A stretch of DNA of 64,000 nt from Chloranthus sessilifolius (GCA_021018995.1 CM037591.1:67235901-67299900), one strand, 5' to 3'; positions 1 through 11,802 are shown, counted from the stretch's first letter. Made by a program: numbers and translations. Notes: generated by a model not told the origin, from the letters alone.

Positions 1-429
1 CATAGGCACCCACAGGCATATCAAACCCAGAGAAATCAGATGGTCATCAAGAGATCTACCGGAAAAGGGCCTGGGCTTGTGCCGATTGCAAAAATTCGAT
101 CGAGAATCTAATGGGACCACAAGATCTTTAGATTTAATTAAGCTTTAAAATCAACAATTTATTGCTTTAATAAAAAACAACTTACAATAACATTATTCCC
201 AGATCTGTAGTCTGTGCATCAATCCACATTTCTTTTTGCTGAAATTACAATTACAAAACAGATCTGAACTTCTACCTAGATCTAATCCAACAGGCTGGAT
301 TAGAGAGAGAAGGGGGCAGAGAAAAGGGGAAAATAAAACCTAAAACTAAACCTAAATGAGCTAAAGAGAACTCAGGCTATTCCTTTGTTCCTACTTTCCT
401 TACTGTAAAATTATGGCAGAATAGATGGG

Positions 430-439
430 TATTTATAGG
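430..439 (-). promoter_or_regulatory. TATA box of TE-1 3' LTR
   Basis: The minus strand reads CCTATAAATA, downstream of the U3 phrase array. The equivalent box in the other LTR is at 5809-5818. Confidence 0.6.
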
Positions 440-603
440 TATGCAGTGATCCATGTTCTTTGAGTTGAAGCCAATCAGAAGAGAGGAGCTTGATCCAAGT
501 GAACTACATTTCAACCAACCAGAGAGCAGCAATTTAATTTTGTTATGCACAACTTAGGTGTCTTCATTATGGCCAAGGAAAACCACATGTGGTACTCTGT
601 AAA

Positions 604-1276
604 TATAAGTCTTTCGATCAATAGATCTTTGCGATGGGTTTAATAAATGGAGCATTTAATAGGTACAGCTTCAGCATTCGATAGGATAATGGTTTGCTAA
701 AGAACCAGCAGATAGGTTCACTGCAACCTTGAAGAACTCAATAGGTTAGATTGGAAAAGGCAATATCCATTCGATTGGCTGGATTGTTGCTGCATTCTTT
801 AAGCATTCGATAGGTTAAAGGTAGTGGTTGGCAGATTACAGAAGTGAACCATTCGATAGGTTCAAGCTGTTGAGTTCCTAAAGCATTCGACAGGTTGAGA
901 GGATCGCCTGCTGCTCTTCGATAGGTCCAAGAGGCTGGGAAATCAACAGGATTGAAGATAGCTTTGTCCATTCGATAGGTTCGCAAACCCAGCTGCTGAA
1001 AAACAAATGTCGACAGGTTCAACTACCATTCATGAGGTTTGCTTGGGAGCTCGACAGGTTGAGACTCCAGCTATTTATGCACCTCGACAGGATCATTTGC
1101 AGCTCCATGAACTCGACAGGATCATTTGCAGCTCCATGAACTCGACAGGATCATTTGCAGCTCCATGAACTCGACAGCTTTGGAAGGTGCTGGGGCCGAG
1201 AAGGTCTAGAGGTTGCAGTAGGTGTTGCTTTTGCCAATAAACCATTTGATAGATCCTACACCAGCCTTTGATAGGA
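604..1276. repeat. CGATAGGTT phrase array in TE-1 3' LTR U3
   Basis: About 17 copies of a degenerate 11-nt phrase, ATTCGATAGGTT or CTCGACAGGTT with variants, recur every 30-60 bases. The text between copies is not itself repeated. The array lies upstream of the TATA box in the minus-strand transcription sense. The same array occurs in the other LTR at 5993-6596. Confidence 0.8.
1083..1169. repeat. 29-bp tandem triplication in one LTR only
   Basis: Three perfect 29-bp units start at 1083, 1112 and 1141, each beginning CTCGACAGGATC. The matching place in the other LTR (about 6463-6491) holds a single unit, so the expansion arose after the two LTRs were made, or contracted in one of them. Confidence 0.9.
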
Positions 1277-1644
1277 TCAGCTCCTTCATTTTCCAGCAAG
1301 TGCAGCTGCTAAATGTGCTTCAATGTTCCCACAGCTCTATCATGCTGCAGCTCCCATGTATTGCTGCTGAAGTTTCAAGATGGTTCAACTCCACCTTGCT
1401 GCAGCTTCTCTTCATCTCGAGCTACTGTTTTTGCTTCCTCATCACCAGACCCTGGCCCCTCTTATCTCAACTCTAATGGACGGCTCCAAGTCCTCTTAAT
1501 GGTACTTTTACATGGAAAATTTTCATTATGTTATATTTCATCCCTAACTACAAAAACGTACATAAAAATAATTAGTAAACACTCTAGGTACTAGCAAAAG
1601 TCAGGTTTAAAGGTATAGAAAGTGGCATATTTTGCTGATTAACA

Positions 1645-1657
1645 CACCCCCAAACCT
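1645..1657 (-). other. TE-1 polypurine tract
   Basis: The minus strand reads AGGTTTGGGGGTG immediately before the LTR start TGTTAATC. It matches the AAGTTTGGGGGTG tract of TE-6 at 61850-61862. Confidence 0.8.
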
Positions 1658-4600
1658 AACCTTTGCTAGTCCTCGAGCAAAGTGAAATTTGAAACAACTA
1701 ACTTACAAAAATAAATGCCACTTTCATAGGGAACATGGGTGCATTTAGGACATGCACCAAGCCTTTTAAACCCCTAGGTGATCCCTAGTGGAGGAGTGGA
1801 GTCTCTTGAGGGTTTTCAGTGAAGGTACCCCCAAACTTATCCAATAAAATTAGTTAATACTCATGCAACATGCGAAAACAGAGTTTAAGTAAATAAAATA
1901 AATTCCACACCATGTCCATTCAATTCTAGAGGATTTTCAGCAGAAAAATCATAAGTTCAAAACTAAAATTCTATTGTAATTCCTTCATTATCAATCAGCT
2001 CATGTCAAGGCATTGTGCCTGAAAATTAATGCAGAGTTTACCTTTAAATTAAGAATTATGTTTTGATAATGCGCCAATCAAATTTGTTTTCGGACCCAAA
2101 TCTTTTCGGGGCTGTCACTCACAATAAAAATAGAAGGGTGCATCATTTCACACAGCTCAAGAGCAGTTCCAACCCTCAAATAAGACTGCAAGAATGAGCA
2201 TAGGCATTGCTCTAACTTCTGAAAATTTCTAACTCTTTTCACCATAGATTAAACAAATTCTCATCTTCACATGGCAACTCAATCAAATTTCAGATCAGTA
2301 AGGTCTTTTTATTGGGCTGTAATGTGGCTTATGGGTGAAATTTACAAAAGAATAAAGGGGTAAAAAGGATTCAAATTGTGAAATCAGTAGAGGAAAGGAG
2401 GTGATTTGCAACTCAACCTTCTTTATTTCAGCACATCTTCATTTTCTTTTTGAATTTGCAGACTTGAAGTGATCAGCTTCATTAGCTTCTTATTTTCTTG
2501 TAAATTTTCAAATGAAGTGACTTCTCTTTTCTTTTGTTTTATTTTTCTATTTAAATTTTTTTTTTTTTTATAAGGGTTGGAATGCCACCACTATACATCA
2601 CACTTGTCTTCAAATGTATTTTCTTCTTCTTTCACCAAATTGTCAAACCTTGCTCCTTTAACCTCACTTCTCCTTCTATTTCTTGATTTCTCAGATTGAG
2701 GGTGAACTGAAACAGGTCAAAAGGTTTTGGGTTCAAAATTTTTTATTTTCATCAAAGAAAACAAGGATTTTTTAGGGCTCAAAAGGTGTGTATTAAGGGC
2801 AGTTTAAAGGTGGGAAATTTTAAGCTCCAACTGTCCAAGGGATGGCCTTACTTCATGTCTTCAATGTCATGAATATCGTCAAGCTGTTTGAATTTTGATT
2901 TGCCTAACTTCTAGTGATCGAAACTATATCCAATCAGTCCTTAGAGCAGAAAAATTGCCAAGACACTCTTCAAAGAAAATTTTTCAGGCCCAAATCTCAC
3001 TGGGTATGGCCTTCCATCAAATTTTCTGGGGGTGTATCCTTACAGTTTTTCTCTCATTTGAGGTTCACTAAACATCAAATTTTGAAAATTCTTGACATTT
3101 GCTTCATGAAAAATATTAAAACAACAACTCATTTCAGTTTTAAATTTATTTTAATTTCCTCTTTTTCCAAAAAATAGGTGGGAAATCACTTTATTTTCAA
3201 AAACTTTTTCAACATAGCTGCACTAGCATTAACTCGTTTCATTGGCACACCTGCCGTACCCCCAAACCAAAGATGAACATTGTCCTCAATGTTCTACACA
3301 GTGAGAAACTAGGGGCAGCAGGGTAAAAGAAGAAAGAAAAAATGAGCAGAAAAATTGCAGTTATGTGCAGCAGAAAATAAAACATACAAAACTAAATATA
3401 TGAGCAGGAAAATGGAAAAAATGCTATATAAATGAAGGAAATTACTGCTAAAACTGCAATGTAAATGAAGGGGAGGTAATGCTAATAAACAATAGTAAAA
3501 ACAAAGTAAGGAACTAAATACAAAGCTATAAAAATTGAAATATATTGATACTAAAACAAAGTTGTAGATGAAAAATAGGAAAACAAAGTTAGACACTAAC
3601 TATAATCACAGAAAAATGCAAAAAATTAGTAAAACTATGACACATTAACCTAAGAAAGAAAAATCAGCGATCTAAAAATCATATTTTTAAACTAATTCCT
3701 AAAATAGAAAATCCTAATACCAAATCATAAATCCCCTAAGCCCAAAGAAAATCCCAAGAGCCTGAGCCAATCAGATACTTCTGAATCCAAGTGATTATAA
3801 AAATGATCAGCAGGAATAACATATAGTGAAAAGCAAGATTCATAAGACTGACTCTATGTTGATGATGTGTATGAATCAAAAAGAATTTCTAAATAATGAA
3901 GCATGGAAGCACACATTAAAAACCTGATTGATACAGCTGAGATCCATTTAATGGTGAAGAAATCTCGAAGGAAAATAAAATCAGTGGCTCCATTGAATAT
4001 TCAAAACAGCATATGATCCACTGCTCATTATCTTACATGATTCCTCAAAATGAAAAACCATGATCTCAACAGGTCTAGATGGGGAAAATGAATAAAAACA
4101 AAGAAAAGTAGCCCATTTGAAGATATTTTTATGTTTTCTATAATTATCTATTTTTTTATTTGTTTTGGATCAGCCCGAGCTCAACAAGAGCCCTTATTTA
4201 CTATTGCTGAAAAATAATAAGAAATTTGAATTTGTATTTTCATTTTCTTCTATTTTTTATTTGGTTTTGTTGAGTTATACAAAAATTAGAATGACAGCAA
4301 ACACAGCAAAACTGATGGTCAAAAGAATTTAAAAATAGAAAATGAATGCAAAGGAGAAGGGAATGCAAACTCAAGCAGATCTGCTCCTGCTGCAATCCAT
4401 TTGATCCTCGTTTGACAGCTGCTCCAGATCTGTAAAAATTCAACAACTGCAGCAGTACCTTATTCAAGCATATAGACAAAAACACAAAGAAAAACTCAAA
4501 CTGCAGCCTCATTTAGGCAAAAATGCAAAAGGCTACAACAACATTTACTCAAATAGCTAGAAGGCATAAAATAAAAACTCAGAAAAATCAAAAATTCTGC

Positions 4601-4763
4601 TGCAGTAGAAAAGGTTTTCTGTATAAAAGAAACTGCAGCAGACATTTAATCAAACAGGTGGAATGCACTCTAAAATTTTAAAAACTAATCAGCCATAAAA
4701 ACTAAAAAATATCAGATCTACAAAAATAAAATAAAAACTCACATCTATTATCTAGATCAAAAC
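1658..4763 (-). other. TE-1 internal region without genes
   Basis: AT-rich sequence with long A/T runs. The short open frames here have low-complexity, non-protein-like translations and I call none of them. The part at 1690-1830 resembles, in reverse complement, TE-6 61670-61800 (for example the conserved TTCACTGAAAACC and CAAGAGACT stretches). A second purine tract is at 3258-3291. Confidence 0.7.
3258..3291 (-). other. Second, internal polypurine tract with GAGGACAATG box
   Basis: The minus strand reads CATTGAGGACAATG, then GGTTTGGGGGT. TE-6 has a similar pair at 60121-60155 (ATGAGGGCATTA, then a run of G). The position, 1.6-1.7 kb inside the 3' LTR, is comparable in both. It may be a secondary plus-strand priming site or a remnant of an older LTR boundary. 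Confidence 0.5.
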
Positions 4764-4781
4764 TCCCCGGCAACGGCGCCA
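4764..4781 (-). other. TE-1 primer-binding site (tRNA-Asp)
   Basis: The minus strand reads TGGCGCCGTTGCCGGGGA, an exact complement of the 3' end of plant tRNA-Asp(GUC) including CCA. This is the usual primer of Athila-type elements. It fixes the element's orientation. Confidence 0.93.
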
Positions 4782-4798
4782 AAAACTTTTTGGGGAAT

Positions 4799-6963
4799 TG
4801 TAGGTGCTGATTATTTTGAATTAAAAGAAAGAAAATAAAATCAAAGTAAAACAGATGATGGATTCAGCACATCTAAAATATCCTAGACTTGCAAGATACA
4901 GGGTCCATTGTAGCAAGTTTTGATAAGAGTTTGTCCCACAGGGAGTAGTGATCTAAACCTAAAAGGTATATAGTAGACCTCCAGATCTGGCTACAGATCT
5001 GGTAATTCTAAGAAGAAAGAGAGCTTTTCGGGTGTCACTAGATCTAATTAATCTACAAAATAGAAATGTAATACTAAATCTAAAAGATAGAGGAAGATGA
5101 ATGGTAAAATAAAATATAAAATAGTGAGAAATAGGTAGCTAGGGCCTAGTTTTTATTGTAAAACAGATCAAGAGCTGGGGATTTGCAGCAATCCTTCATT
5201 TGACTACAAGAACATATGCAAGGTATAAGAATCTGATTTAGACCGATGGTTTGGATTGATCTTAAGGCTATGATCTTTCCACTTAAATGGTCATAGATCA
5301 TCCAATAGATTTCCTCCATCCCGATGGCTTCGATCAGAACAAGATAATCACTACAGATGCTGTGGATGTAAGGCTACAGGCATAGGACCCCACAGGCATA
5401 TCAAACCCAGGGAAATTAGATAGTCATCAAGAGATCTACCGGAAAAGGGCCTGAGCTTGTGCCGAGCGCAAAAATCCAATCGAGAATCTAATGGGACCAC
5501 AAGATCTTTAGATTTAATTAAGCTTTAAAATCAACAATTTATTGCTTTAATAAAAGACAACTTACAATAACATTGTTCCCAGATCTATAGCCAATGCATC
5601 GATCCACATTTCTTCATGCCAAAATTACAATTACAAAACAGATCTAAGTTGCTACCTAGATCTAATCCAACGGGCTGGATTAGAGAGAGAAGGGGAAGAG
5701 AAAAGGGGAAAATAAAACCTAAAACTAAACCTAAATGTGCTAAGGAGAACTCAGGCTATTCCTTTGTTCCTACTTTCCTTGCTGAGAAATTACAGCAGAA
5801 TAGATGGGTATTTATAGGTATGTAGTGATCCATGTGCTTTGAGTTGCAGGCAATCAGAAGAGAGGAGCTTGATCTAAGTGAACTACATTTCAGCCAACCC
5901 AAGAGCAACAATTTAATTTTGTTATGCACAGCTGAGGTATCTTCATTATGGCCAAGGAAAATCACATGTGGACTGCTGGAGAAATATAAATTGCTCAGTC
6001 GATAGGTGCTGCAGCAGGTTTAATAAATGGAGCATTTGATAGGTACAACTTCAACGTTCGATAGGATAATGGTTTGCTAAAGAATCAGTAGATAGGTTCA
6101 CTGCAACCTTGAAGAACTCGATAGGTTAGATTGCAAAAGGCAATATCCATTCGATTGGTTGGATTGCTGTTGCATTCCTTAAGCATTCGATAGGTTAAAG
6201 GTAGTGGTTGGAAGATTACAGAAGTGAACCATTTGATAGGTTCAAGCTGCTGAGTTCCTAAAGCATTTGACAGGTTGAGAGGATGGCTTGCTGCTCTTCG
6301 ATAGGTCCAAGAGGCTAGGAAATCAATAGGATTGAAGATAGCTTGGTCCATTCGATATGTTCGCAAACCCAGCTATTGAAAAACAAATGTCGACAGGTTC
6401 AACAACCATTCGTGAGGTTTGCTTGGGAGCTCGACAGGTTGAGACTCCAACTATTTGTGCACCTCGACAGGATCATTTGCAGCTCCATGAACTCGATAGC
6501 TTTGGAAGGTGCTGGGGCTGAGAAGGTCGAGAGGTTGTAGTAGGTGCTGCTGCTGCCAATTAACCATTTGATAGGTCCTAAACCAGCCTTTGATAGGACC
6601 AGCTCCTTCATTTGCCAGCAAGTGCAGCTACTAAATGTGCTTAAATGTTTCCACAGCTCTATCATGCTACAGCTCCCATGTATTGTTGCTGAAGTCTCAA
6701 GATGGTTCAACTCCACCTTGCTGCAGCTTCTCTTCATCTCGTCCTGCTGTTTTTGCTTCCTCCTCACTAGACCTGACCCCTCTTATCTCAACTCTAATGG
6801 ATGGCTCCAAGTCCTCTTAATGGTACTTTTACATGGAAAAATTACATTATGTTATATTTCATCCCTAACTGCAAAAACGTACTTAAAAACAATTAGTAAA
6901 CACTCTAGGTACTAGTAAAAGCCAGGTTTAAAGGTGTGGAAAGTGGCATATTTTGCTAATTAA
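4799..6963 (-). repeat. TE-1 5' LTR
   Basis: About 2.16 kb. The left end is placed at the TG at 4799; 4791 is possible because the left LTR's matching end is not in the window. The right end lies at ...TAATTAA, where the partner LTR reads TTAACA, so the terminal CA appears mutated. It contains the TATA box at 5809-5818 and the phrase array at 5993-6596. Confidence 0.82.
5993..6596. repeat. CGATAGGTT phrase array in TE-1 5' LTR U3
   Basis: Copy of the array at 604-1276 with many point differences. Several copies have changed from TTCGATAGG to TTTGATAGG, as expected from cytosine deamination at CpG. It holds one 29-bp unit instead of three. Confidence 0.8.
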
Positions 6964-6976
6964 GCTCGGCCCGAAG

Positions 6977-7981
6977 CTAAGCCATCGCCGGATCCTCCCG
7001 ACTAGAGGAAGCAACTGAAGATGGATCAAATGCCGAAGCAGGACCTCCGGCATCCATCTCGGCTCTCTACAAATAATAATAAACATATCAGTCGATGAGC
7101 CCACAACACTAACAATTAAGCAGAACCATACTTGAGAGAACACTTACCAATCGGTCAATCTCAGATCATAGACTGGCCGCTCTCTCCCAGTTAGATCGCT
7201 GCTGACGGCGGTAAACATCCAGCAAGGCCGCCTGACGAGCAACCATAGACCACCTCTCAAAGACTGTCCACGATAAAATAAAACAACCATATCAAAATTA
7301 CCATCTCCTGAATAAATCAATATAAACACACAAACAAATTAAACCAATAGACTAACTCACCAGGAGCTCTCGGGTCTCTGCTAGCCGAGCCACCAACTCA
7401 TCCTCCGCCGCCCTGGCCCTAGCAACTGAATCGGTCAAAGAGTGCAGCATCTCCTCATCAAGACGAGGAGCATGCCCCATCTGCTCCATGACCCTAGGGA
7501 GATCATCCAACTCCCCCTACACACTCGCTATCAGATGGCCCTCCTCCAATGCGGCCAACCTCTCCCTCAATGATGATGCCGACTTCGGCCCACTGATAGC
7601 GAAAGAACCACTGCCATGAAAAGGACATGTGAAGAGGTGCCCACCACCCAACGTGCTAAACCACCTCCTATACTCTCATACATATGCCTCATCACGCGCT
7701 CCCATGACCCTGGTCCCTCCAACTCTAGAATCGGCTATCTGAAGCACCATCTGCTCCGTAAAATTATGGCCTGGCGGGCCGGTCATCCTCTTCGCCACTC
7801 TGTGGCTAATCTCTGGAGGGACTCCTTGAGCGAGCCCTAACTGTTGTGCCACTCAAGAGGTGTGAATCCTCTCTACCCTCTCTAAACAATGGACCCATAC
7901 GTCCACATCAAAAAAGGGTCGGCCAGACGCAATCACCGCCTCACTTGCGTCCTCCTCATTGTTGTAGGGCCTCCAAATCAC
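6977..7981 (-). pseudogene. PMD (MAIN-like) pseudogene, exons 4-6 (C-terminal half)
   Basis: Continuation of the gene at 27232-28901 across the TE-3 insertion. Exon 4 (7981-7361, 207 codons) opens with a Val-Ile-Trp-Arg-Pro-Tyr motif and later reads Gln-Gln-Leu-Gly-Leu and Glu-Tyr-Arg-Arg-Trp-Phe, all typical of the C-terminal part of the plant mobile domain. It then turns into a charged, probable coiled coil. Exon 5 (7263-7148) continues the coiled coil and exon 6 (7066-6977) ends in TAG. Splice sites: acceptor before 7981, GTGAG donor after 7361, GTAAGTG donor after 7148, TGTAG acceptor before 7066. In-frame stops lie at 7853-7855, 7676-7678, 7517-7519 and within exon 5. Exon 5 fits only after a one-base phase adjustment. 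PMD proteins occur both in host silencing factors (MAIN, MAIL1) and in transposons; context favours the latter. Confidence 0.8.
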
Positions 7982-8042
7982 CTTTCCAAATGAACAAATC
8001 GACCCATGAACGAAGCTTAAGAATCCCAAAACAAAACAAAGC

Positions 8043-8047
8043 CAAAC
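8043..8047. repeat. TE-3 target-site duplication, left (CAAAC)
   Basis: CAAAC directly before the LTR start TGTGCAACC. The identical pentamer follows the other LTR at 27207-27211. A perfect 5-bp TSD proves insertion by integrase and fixes both ends. Confidence 0.95.
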
Positions 8048-8770
8048 TGTGCAACCGTGGGAATCGAGACAATCCCGTCGCGACGATGCGCTCTCTATCG
8101 AAAAATATAGAGTCGCCACACTGAGCTTTCAATGTCTCAGGATACCTAGTTCATTTTTATGAGCACCTAAGTACAAAAAATATGACTCTGAATCTGGTCC
8201 ACACTAAAGGCTCTTGGGTAGGGGCTTCGGTTATCAATCGGAAAGGTGTTAGGCACTCGATCACCCTACTTAATGCAGTCTCTACTTATGACCAAAAATA
8301 AAATGATGTAAAAGAAAAGGAAATGGTTCCCTCTTGCCCAAATGGGCCTCCAATCCTATTTGTGCTCCTCCGTTCCTATTGAAAATTCGACGGCATAACG
8401 GCACAAATGAAAGGGTGGGGAATGCCAAAAAGAGACAGGAGAAGAAAGGGGAGAGCCGGAGCCCTCAGGCCCTTGTAGCACCGTAGAGGAGCTTTGAATG
8501 GCTTGCCTTGATGAGCTCTTGAAGGCTTTGTATGGTAGAAAATGGGGTTCTAACTCCTAAGGCTTGAAGCTAAGAGGTAGGGAAGGGAGGCTAGGGGATC
8601 ACACATACCTAACCTAGAGATTTTTGATGAAGTGTAAAGCTTGGAAGGAGGTTTTGAAATTCTGGAATTTGTATGGGAGGTGTGCACCAAAGGGAGAAAG
8701 ATCTTCTCACTTTAAGCTCTTTCTCTCTTAGGTAGAAATTCTCAACCCCTAAACCAAGGGGAGGGGGGCT

Positions 8771-8780
8771 CTATTTATAG
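8771..8780 (-). promoter_or_regulatory. TATA box of TE-3 3' LTR
   Basis: The minus strand reads CTATAAATAG; equivalents are at 26310-26319, 44019-44028 and 59006-59015 in the three other LTRs of this family. Confidence 0.7.
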
Positions 8781-9056
8781 GAAATGGGTGGATTAGGAGG
8801 CTACTTAAAGGCTAAGTAAGATTAGAAATTAGGTAATGGGCCATCTAAGGTTTCCTAGGATTTTAAGCGCTTGGAAAGGTGTGAAGGATCCTCCAATGGT
8901 GGATGATGGGGTGAGGCCTTAAGCCACTTAAGGGGTTGCAAATAGGTAGTGAATGGTTGCAATAGAACTATCAAAACACACCCCAAAGGCCGAGGTTCTC
9001 AACAAGTCAAACCCCAATCATGAAATTTGGGGTAAAATCCAATAGTCACTGTTCAT

Positions 9057-9280
9057 ATGCCTGGCACAACTAATAGTTGCGCCAGGCAAATATATAGTAA
9101 AACAGTAACAAATAGTAGCCTGGAAGTTGGCTTCGCGAGGGGTGGGGGGACCCATTTATACCTGGGGAAACTATTAGTTACCCCAGGCCATTTCTAGGGG
9201 AAAAAGACCTGGCGCAACTATTAGTTGCGCCAGGCAAATCCAGGGGGAAAATGGCCTGGCGCAACTATTAGTTTCCCAGG
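9057..9280. repeat. Palindrome array, TE-3 3' LTR U3 (4 copies)
   Basis: Copies start near 9058, 9161, 9208 and 9255. Each is an inverted repeat with arm CTGGCGCAACTA followed at once by its complement, about 25 nt in all. The second copy has a compensated change (GGGGAAA pairing with ACCCC...), so the palindrome is kept while the arm sequence differs. Confidence 0.88.
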
Positions 9281-9662
9281 CAAAAATCCCTCCAAAAAAG
9301 CCTGATTTTAAAATGGTCATAACTTTTGATATATAACTCCGATTGAGGCGATTCTTAGCTCGTTGGAAAGCTGGAGAAGTTCTCTTTCCAATGGTATATG
9401 ATTTGATATCAATAAAAGAACTCAATTAGTCCTAGTGCACCACTCTTAATCCATTGCCCGGGAAGGTTAGGTTTAGGGTTCGGAATGGGTTCTAAGGCGG
9501 GATTGGTTTCTAAAGTTTCGGGGTAGGTTCCTAAGGGATCTACGGTGATTCCTAAGGGTTTGGGGTGATTCCTAAGTTCCATACATGCTAGCAAAAGCTC
9601 AAAATTATTCCTCTCTCGAAAGGTGTTTTGATGGGGCCTTGGGCCAAATTTGGGTGTCTACA

Positions 9663-9676
9663 GATGCCCCTCTTTG
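9663..9676 (-). other. TE-3 polypurine tract
   Basis: The minus strand reads CCAAAGAGGGGCATC directly before the LTR start TGTAGAC. The identical GAGGGGCATC precedes the LTRs at 34351 and 58141. Confidence 0.85.
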
Positions 9677-9826
9677 GTATCCGATCACTAATGATCATAT
9701 GGCAAAGAAAAGAGACATCCGAAGAGGCTCAACGCATTACTGACGGGTCCGCTGCTTTCAGAACAAACTTCAAACATTAGGTGAGTAACACGGTGAGAAA
9801 AGGAAAGCCCTGCGGTGCCAGGCTAA

Positions 9827-10126
9827 TCATTCTTTTCTCGAGGTAATCGGTTCCCAAGCGCTTAGCGACATTACTCGGCATAACCGAGGTGGAATGAGTT
9901 GTGAAAGCCCAATAGCTGGGAAAAACATTCGCCTCTCGAGTTGCGAAAGCCCGTTAGTCGGGAAAATTATCCGCTTCTCGAGATGATTTGAAGGTGATTG
10001 ATGTTTAAAATTCATTCTGAATGCAACAGCTTCGTGAGTAAGAGGGGTGATCGACCCACATTCAAAGATAGGCGCGAAGTAAACACACGGAAGGCTCCAC
10101 AGTTTGCGTCCAATCCTACAAGGCAT
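9827..10126 (-). CDS. Conserved 99-codon ORF, unknown function
   Basis: An uninterrupted 99-codon frame after pol. TE-7 has the same frame, also exactly 99 codons, at 57677-57976, with roughly four of five residues alike and both ends matching. It reads in the sense of the element. No domain, signal peptide or membrane segment is recognised. Because gag and pol of both copies are full of stops, two open copies are mildly suggestive of coding, but 100 codons could stay open by chance. Confidence 0.3.
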   Translation of the reverse strand: MPCRIGRKLWSLPCVYFAPIFECGSITPLTHEAVAFRMNFKHQSPSNHLEKRIIFPTNGLSQLERRMFFPAIGLSQLIPPRLCRVMSLSAWEPITSRKE

Positions 10127-10469
10127 TTGATGGCCCCATCGGACTATTCGCGGGTGCCCCTACTGAAAGCAGGGTTCGAGATCTTTGGGTGAACTCATCG
10201 ATCCCAAAGTTTATTTAGCATGACCACTCGAGCGAAGTGAATAGATGTCACAACGCTTTTTAGGAATACGTGCTATTTTTTAAAAATGTGCCCTGGATCA
10301 ACATAAGCTAGAGCTTCCAGCTTCAACTACCTTGAACAGATCCAACCAAACATTGAGTGTCTCCCAAAAAGGGGCATCCAATCTTGGCTTCCATTGATAA
10401 TGATCATAAACATCAATTAACTATGCATAATCATGCACCCATCAGGGGCAATAAGCAACAACAAAGGCG

Positions 10470-10658
10470 ATGGAAGCCCCGACCCGGACCCACCCGAGTA
10501 CAATTTACGGGGACAAACGACCATCATACGGATACCCAGACGCATGGCGTACACTTTACAGGGATACCGCCGCCCATACAGGTTTTAAGCCTGCAAAAAA
10601 TAAAAGGGAAATGAACCCTTCTGAATGCATGGTTGCACATAGTTTGATTGATATGTAA
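10470..10658 (+). CDS. Antisense ORF shared with TE-7, unknown function
   Basis: A 62-codon frame antisense to TE-3, matching TE-7 57146-57343 (65 codons). The shared core includes Tyr-Gly-Asp-Lys-Arg-Pro-Ser-Tyr-Gly-Tyr-Pro, Trp-Arg-(Thr/Ala)-Leu-Tyr-Arg-Asp-Thr-Ala-Ala-His-Thr-Gly-Phe-Lys-Pro and Asn-Pro-Ser-Glu-Cys-Met. It ends at a stop at the same place in both copies. The composition looks protein-like, and antisense accessory genes in this position are known in some Tat elements, but this one is unrecognised. Confidence 0.35.
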   Translation: MEAPTRTHPSTIYGDKRPSYGYPDAWRTLYRDTAAHTGFKPAKNKREMNPSECMVAHSLIDM

Positions 10659-10739
10659 TCTCATCCTCAACGGGTTGGTCTCAACCAACGATTGACCTTT
10701 TTCAACGGAGAATCTGAAGCTTAAGACACCCACGTTCAT

Positions 10740-11370
10740 ATGAATCTGAAGACAGAGCGCTTGGCTCAAAAGATTTAGCAGTAGAATCAATTCGATCCCA
10801 ACATTGACTGTTTGACTGAAATTGACACTATTGCTCCTACTTTGAAGTAGGATCCATGGATCCAAGGCGAACCTTTGACCTAGGAAATTAATATTGCACG
10901 GCTGCATTGTCGATAAAATATTGACATTTTACCGCATCGATAACACGCGAGTGCATAGCTCTGTGGGGAAGCACAGATTTATTCTTTTTCTCTTTTTTCT
11001 TTTTTTAAAGATTGCTTTTTTTTCATTTCAATTTTTTTTTTTTTTTTAAACAATCATTATCTGGACCTCGAACCCCAGGAGGCACACGCTTAGACAACGT
11101 ATACCAAGAGCCCGTGCCTCCGCAATAGTTTGCGACGAAACTGAAGCCAAAATATGGAGCAATCAGGGCGAAGATTTAGTGGTGGAATCAATCTGATCCA
11201 AGCATTGACTGTTTGACCGAAATTGACACCGTCGCTCTTATTTTGAATTAGGATCCATGGATCCAAGGCGAACCTTAGACCTAAGACATTAATTTTGCAT
11301 AGCTGCATTGCCTGTAAAATATTGACATTTTACCGCATCGAAAATATGCATGAAAACATAGATTTCTTTT
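10740..11370. repeat. Duplicated ~200-bp segment in TE-3
   Basis: 10770-10970 and 11190-11370 share the stretches TAGGATCCATGGATCCAAGG and TATTGACATTTTACCGCATC about 420 bases apart. TE-7 has only one copy (56870-57000), so this is a duplication private to TE-3 or lost in TE-7. Confidence 0.8.
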
Positions 11371-11802
11371 TCTTTTCAAAATGATTTTCATCATTTTTTT
11401 TTGTTAGACCTGACGTCGGTGGTGAGATGCTTTATCTGATTTGTCCATTGCTGAGAAGTTGCTCGCTTCGAGGCTTTGGACCGTGTGATGTTCCTGCACA
11501 TTCTCGAGAAAATGTCAGTCCCTTTTTTGTTTATACATATAAAGAAAATGCATCCTAAACAGCAGAAAAAAAAAAGTAGATTTCTACCTACACTTTCATT
11601 TTCAAGATATTTTTTGGATTTTTGTTTTTAGAGATTTTTTATTATTTTTCTTCATTTTTGAGATTGAAATATGATGCTAAAAATATGTACATGAAAATGA
11701 GTAGAAATATATACACATTTTTTGGTGTTTGGATTTTTCTTGATTTTTTGTTTTTGGCTTTTCTTCTTTTTTTATTTTTGATGCCTTGATAGTGAGACGG
11801 AG

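Larger units (their letters stand above)
1..1644 (-). repeat. TE-1 3' LTR (partial)
   Basis: Matches 5381-6963 along its length. It starts mid-LTR at the window edge and ends ...TTAACA (minus strand TGTTAA...) directly before the polypurine tract. It differs from the other LTR chiefly by three instead of one copy of a 29-bp unit at 1083-1169. The order on the minus strand is U3 with the CGATAGGTT phrase array, a TATA box at 430-439, then R/U5. Confidence 0.88.
1..6963 (-). mobile_element. TE-1: non-coding Athila-related LTR retrotransposon, left end outside window
   Basis: Two near-identical direct repeats (1-1644 and about 4799-6963) flank 3.1 kb without coding sequence. A perfect 18-nt tRNA-Asp primer-binding site sits just inside the right repeat on the minus strand, and a G-rich polypurine tract just inside the left one, so the element reads right to left. 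It has no recognisable gag or pol, so it would depend on another element's proteins (LARD-like). Its last 200 bases before the 3' LTR resemble those of TE-6 at 61670-61862, which ties both to one Athila-like family. The right end changes at 6963 from LTR into the exon-bearing sequence of TE-2. The TSD cannot be checked because the left end is missing. Confidence 0.85.
8048..9662 (-). repeat. TE-3 3' LTR
   Basis: 1615 bp, running on the minus strand from TGTAGACACCC to ...GGTTGCACA. It contains four palindromes in U3 (9057-9280), a TATA box at 8771-8780 (minus CTATAAATAG) and a transcribed part with a conserved GCGCATCGTCGCGAC stretch near the end. It matches the 5' LTR 25590-27206 throughout. 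Confidence 0.93.
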
